Shown one piece after another: positions 21,303-23,891 of a stretch of 23,891 nt of DNA. The position numbers and the translations under genes are program-made. Where the stretch lies: NCBI GenBank assembly GCA_045580105.1, contig JAZNNH010000086.1, positions 1 to 23,891 of the forward strand, read 5' to 3'. Position 1 is the stretch's first letter. Every line of letters starts with the position of its first letter. The stretch comes from RGIG5579 sp045580105 (GTDB lineage Bacteria > Bacillota > Clostridia > Oscillospirales > SIG627). The notes beneath the pieces were generated by a model. The model was not told the DNA's origin and ran no database searches. It worked only from the letters and a program-made list of their open reading frames with translations.

Positions 21303-22970
21303 ATGAAAATGAATCGCAAGAATGTATTCGCCCTCTTGGCGCTGATGCTCATTTGCGCTTGGGTTTTGCCTATGCTGACCGCTTGCGGCGGCGGCGGATT
21401 GGAATTGCCCACCGAAGAGGAAGAAACTCTGACGCAGGAAGCGGTCCTTCCGACGATGGAAATTCCTGTGCCCGGTCAGACACAGACCGAAGATGCCGCG
21501 CAGAAAGAGCTGGAAGAGGCGAAGAAAGATCCCATGTGGGACTATATCCCCCCCGAAAACTATATGGATTACAGCAATCTGCCCAGCTTGAATTCTACGG
21601 CGAACATCGGCACGAAGGGCTCGATGGTAGTCCGCGGCGGCAACTCGATGGTCAGCTATTACGTCTATCAGCAGCAGATGGCTGCCACGGATAAGGATCG
21701 CAACAGCGCTTCGGTGAAGAGAACCTTTGCGGAAAAAGAAATGCGCGGTATGCTCTCCGTTCTTTGGACCCCCGAAGAAGACGTGACCTACAGCTACCAC
21801 GAAAAGGCATACGCCCCCAACTCCAGTAACGTGATGGAGCGCAACAACACCAACTTTGCCCTCAATCAGATCACGCTGGAAAAAGGCAAAATTTATCAGG
21901 GTCTTCCCTATACCAACGGTTCGAACAACGCAGCGGCGTTTGTTTTGGGTGCAACCCAAAGCGGTGACGTTTACACCGTTCCGCTCAACTCCGAGATCCT
22001 CTCCGGTTCTTCTTCCGGAGCTAACTACGCAAACTCCGGTTATATCAATTACACCGCGCGTCTCGGTATCAACGATTCCGACGCCCTGCTTTGGGCTTGG
22101 TCGCCGGTTGCGCCTTCCTTGAGATTCATTGATACCGCAACCATGACCGTGAAAAACGGCGTTCTCCCCGTCGGTTCCTACAAACAGAGCGCAGACGGAA
22201 AAGCGCTTTCTTCCCTTGCTGATGCAACTGACGGTATCGTTTCTCTCAACGGAGACGAAACCATGCTCGAATCCTATGCAAAACTGCAGAAGGCAGACGG
22301 TCTTGTAACCGATACCGCTTCCTTCGACCACGCGATGATGGTCGTTTCCGTTACCGTTGAAAAGGATAAAGACGGCAAGATCGATCCGGCCAAGAGCTAC
22401 GTTACCGTGCTCGAGCAGACCGATGCCAACTTGGTTCAATATCAGAATCTTTCTTCGGACAAGAAAGAAGAAGAAAAAGATAAGACCTTGGTTGTAGGTA
22501 ACCTCGACAAGACCTACACCTTCAAGGAACTTCTCGACGGAAGCTATCTGCCCGTTACCTGCAAGGAACTGAACGAAGACGGCTCCGCTGACAACCCCGT
22601 TTATCACGACTACTATCGCGTTTCTTCCTCTTACTCGAAATCCACTCTCTTTTCCAGCTACGTTTACACCGATCGCCGTGTGGTTTATCTGACCCAGACT
22701 GTGACCGATAAGGATGGAAAAGTGGTGATGGATACCACCCTGTTCCCCACCGAACTTGGTATTCTGAACGGAAAAGCAGGTATTGCATCCGGTATCAATG
22801 AAATCGAAACCGCTCTGGCTCGATGGGACGATACCACCGAAAAGAATCTGCGCCTCGGCGATACCGCAACAAGCGTCTTCACCTCCGGCAAGACCTATCA
22901 CACCGAGCTGAAAGCCCTTTTGGTTTCCGGTGAATACGTAACCCTGCGCGATTACGAATTCCAGTTTTAA
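21303..22970 (+). CDS. Large lipoprotein with a papain/NlpC-like domain, putative Cys-to-Ser variant
   Basis: Start ATG 21303 has AGGAGG seven bases before it, giving 555 residues. The N-terminus is a lipoprotein signal with LTAC (Cys28), then an acidic linker rich in Glu, Pro and Thr (about 35-80). The core (about 110-350) has IYQGLPYTNGSNNAAAF, then GINDSDALLWAWSPV...LRF and HAMMVVSV. This order recalls secreted clostridial cysteine-peptidase-like domains with G-x-PY, a ND-C-S-x-A-x-x-WAW nucleophile segment and a later His. Here the nucleophile position appears to be Ser259, with His343 retained. The last 170 residues (YVTVLEQT to the end) look like beta-rich extracellular modules. It lies at the outer membrane face. 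The function is unknown, and catalysis would be unconventional if any. It is encoded behind its own strong promoter and terminator. Confidence 0.65.
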   Translation: MKMNRKNVFALLALMLICAWVLPMLTACGGGGLELPTEEEETLTQEAVLPTMEIPVPGQTQTEDAAQKELEEAKKDPMWDYIPPENYMDYSNLPSLNSTANIGTKGSMVVRGGNSMVSYYVYQQQMAATDKDRNSASVKRTFAEKEMRGMLSVLWTPEEDVTYSYHEKAYAPNSSNVMERNNTNFALNQITLEKGKIYQGLPYTNGSNNAAAFVLGATQSGDVYTVPLNSEILSGSSSGANYANSGYINYTARLGINDSDALLWAWSPVAPSLRFIDTATMTVKNGVLPVGSYKQSADGKALSSLADATDGIVSLNGDETMLESYAKLQKADGLVTDTASFDHAMMVVSVTVEKDKDGKIDPAKSYVTVLEQTDANLVQYQNLSSDKKEEEKDKTLVVGNLDKTYTFKELLDGSYLPVTCKELNEDGSADNPVYHDYYRVSSSYSKSTLFSSYVYTDRRVVYLTQTVTDKDGKVVMDTTLFPTELGILNGKAGIASGINEIETALARWDDTTEKNLRLGDTATSVFTSGKTYHTELKALLVSGEYVTLRDYEFQF

Positions 22971-22982
22971 TCTTCTCCGTTA

Positions 22983-23010
22983 AAAAACGGCTTCCGAAGA
23001 AGCCGTTTTT
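22983..23010 (+). terminator. Intrinsic terminator after the lipoprotein gene
   Basis: The arms AAAAACGGCTTC (22983-22994) and GAAGCCGTTTTT (22999-23010) enclose a CGAA loop and are followed by CTTTTTC. Confidence 0.9.
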
Positions 23011-23028
23011 CTTTTTCTTGAAATCTTC

Positions 23029-23057
23029 TTTACGCACACCCTCTTTTGTGCTATACT
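23029..23057 (+). promoter_or_regulatory. Promoter of the small multi-drug export gene
   Basis: TTTACG (23029-23034), a 17-bp spacer and TATACT (23052-23057) with an extended TGC before the -10 box. Confidence 0.7.
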
Positions 23058-23085
23058 AAAAGAAATTCATCAAAGGAGTTTTTGA

Positions 23086-23565
23086 ATGACGTTTCTTTGG
23101 ACCACGTTTTGGGGAAAGGTTCTGATGACCTTTCTGATTTCTATGGTTCCCTTTATCGAACTGCGCGGCGCCCTGCCCGTTGCCGCGGCGAACGGCTTGG
23201 ATTTTGCCGTTGCGTTTCCCGTGGCAATCGTGGGCAATCTCGTGCCCGTCCCTTTTATTATCCTCTTTATCCGCAATATTTTCGCTTGGATGCGCCGTCA
23301 TCTCCCCCAGCTCAATTCCCTTGTCGATCGGCTCGAAGAAAAAGGAAAGAGCAAAAAAGAGCGCGTCATGCGGGGTCTGTTTTGGGGTCTGTTCGTGTTT
23401 GTGGCAATTCCCCTGCCCGGAACCGGTGCTTGGACGGGGGCGCTCATTGCTGCTATGCTCGACATCCGTTTGAAAAAGGCGTTTCCTGCCATCGCGTTCG
23501 GTGTTCTCTGCGCAGGCGTGATTATGGCTACCCTTTCCTACCTCATCCCCGGTTTGTTCTTTTAA
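23086..23565 (+). CDS. Small multi-drug export family membrane protein (PF06695-like)
   Basis: The 159-residue integral membrane protein has about four hydrophobic segments. The signature FIELRGALPVAAANG in the first third, the Pro-rich VGNLVPVPFIILFIR and the re-entrant-type AIPLPGTGAWTGALIAAM in the second half match the putative small multi-drug export family, whose transport role is weakly supported experimentally. A cytosolic basic linker (DRLEEKGKSKKERVMRG) separates the two halves, which carry related P-G motifs and may be an inverted repeat. AAAGGAG precedes ATG 23086. It is monocistronic. The substrate is not known. Confidence 0.88.
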   Translation: MTFLWTTFWGKVLMTFLISMVPFIELRGALPVAAANGLDFAVAFPVAIVGNLVPVPFIILFIRNIFAWMRRHLPQLNSLVDRLEEKGKSKKERVMRGLFWGLFVFVAIPLPGTGAWTGALIAAMLDIRLKKAFPAIAFGVLCAGVIMATLSYLIPGLFF

Positions 23566-23582
23566 AGGGTTTTATTCATACA

Positions 23583-23600
23583 ATGGGGCTATCGCCCCAT
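23583..23600. repeat. Short GC-rich hairpin ATGGGGC/GCCCCAT
   Basis: Seven-bp arms (23583-23589 and 23594-23600) enclose a TATC loop 18 bp after the export gene. It is not followed by a T-run (ACCCCAAAAAC follows), so it is not a standard terminator. It looks like the first unit of the repeat-rich tail. Confidence 0.5.
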
Positions 23601-23657
23601 ACCCCAAAAACTTTTGTAATAAAAAATTTAAAAATTCTCATTATAAATTTTCTTTGT

Positions 23658-23773
23658 CACCCTTTCTTTTGGAAAAGAAAGGGTGGTTGAACGTTTTCTT
23701 TGCCTACTTTCTTTTGAAAAAGAAAGTATGTTTTTCTTTGGCTTACCTTTCTTTTTGGAAAAAGAAAGGTAAG
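23658..23773. repeat. Three tandem hairpins of one family (TTTCTTTT-GG-AAAAGAAA)
   Basis: Hairpin 1 has perfect 13-bp arms (23658-23670 / 23673-23685), hairpin 2 11-bp arms (23705-23715 / 23718-23728) and hairpin 3 15-bp arms (23742-23756 / 23759-23773). All share the core CTTTCTTTT...AAAAGAAAG with a 2-nt GG or GA centre and different outer bases (CACC, TA, CTTAC) that covary on both sides. Only hairpin 3 is followed by a T-run. Gaps between them are about 19 and 13 bp. The clpC/hom terminator at 13610-13644 shares the CCTACTTTCT half. Confidence 0.7.
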
Positions 23774-23801
23774 TTTTTTATAAGAAAATTCACGGTATCG
23801 C

Positions 23802-23843
23802 AATTTCGTATGGTATAATATATAGCGTTTCGAAATTTCGTAT
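23802..23843. repeat. 10-bp direct repeat around a -10-like TATAAT at the right edge
   Basis: AATTTCGTAT occurs at 23802-23811 and 23834-23843. Between them TATAAT lies at 23814-23819, but no acceptable -35 box is found 16-18 bp before it. The palindrome CGAAATTTCG (23831-23840) overlaps the second copy. The layout resembles an operator pair at a promoter for a gene beyond the window, at low confidence. Confidence 0.35.
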
Positions 23844-23891
23844 TTTTGTCTCCTTTTTGCGAAAAGAAGCGCGCTCTTTTCGCCGGAGAAA

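Noticed and set aside
21276..22901. 541-codon minus-strand frame inside the large lipoprotein gene
   Set aside because: The plus strand has promoter, AGGAGG, lipobox and terminator; the antisense frame has none.
23658..23773. CRISPR array
   Set aside because: Units are self-complementary hairpins with short variable gaps of 13-19 bp, not direct repeats with uniform unique spacers, and no cas genes are present.

Overview
The window looks like a chromosomal segment of an uncultured gut-type Firmicute of class Clostridia. The evidence is the Gram-positive ctsR-mcsA-mcsB-clpC heat-shock operon with CtsR operators, strong AAGGAGG-type ribosome binding sites, TTGACA/TATAAT sigma-A promoters with 17-bp spacers, short U-rich intrinsic terminators shared between convergent genes, and a dnaG-rpoD pair. 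Gene order, moderate GC content and the repeat-rich tail suggest an Oscillospirales/Christensenellales-like lineage; this placement is inference.

Layout. 1-830 is a small accessory island: a promoter leaving the left edge, an isolated strong promoter that runs straight into a bidirectional terminator, an XRE-family repressor gene broken by one amber codon, and, divergent from it, a 19-residue Cys-containing peptide gene with its own promoter, a flanking pair of 15-bp repeats and a terminator. 954-2057 is ychF. 2123-3931 (minus) is an orphan lipoprotein resembling a solute-binding protein with a coiled-coil insert. 4112-7071 (minus) is dnaG-rpoD, preceded by a cluster of DnaA-box-like motifs. 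7346-8937 (minus) is trmB followed by an RluA-type pseudouridine synthase. 9086-13589 is the CtsR-controlled ctsR-mcsA-mcsB-clpC operon with CtsR boxes on both sides of its promoter. 13648-14805 (minus) is an ACT-less homoserine dehydrogenase. 15104-15633 is a small acidic DUF1292 protein followed by a structured RNA that may be 6S RNA. 15661-16413 (minus) is a membrane-anchored protein of unknown role.

16677-21127 is the most interesting block: a PhoB-type response regulator, a sensor histidine kinase, a membrane-anchored trypsin-fold protein with all three catalytic positions substituted, and a DapL-like aminotransferase that keeps the PLP lysine but has lost several cofactor-pocket residues. 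The last three are tightly packed. It is followed by a separately promoted lipoprotein (21303-22970) with what looks like a papain/NlpC-like domain whose nucleophile position is Ser. A small multi-drug export-family membrane protein (23086-23565) and a 326-bp tail with three near-perfect hairpins of one family close the window.

The housekeeping genes cover protein quality control (ClpC with McsA/McsB arginine phosphorylation), replication priming and primary transcription (DnaG, SigA), tRNA/rRNA modification and amino-acid synthesis. The novelty candidates are the peptide/repressor island, the two-component cluster with degenerate enzymes, the DnaA-box cluster, and the tail hairpins.
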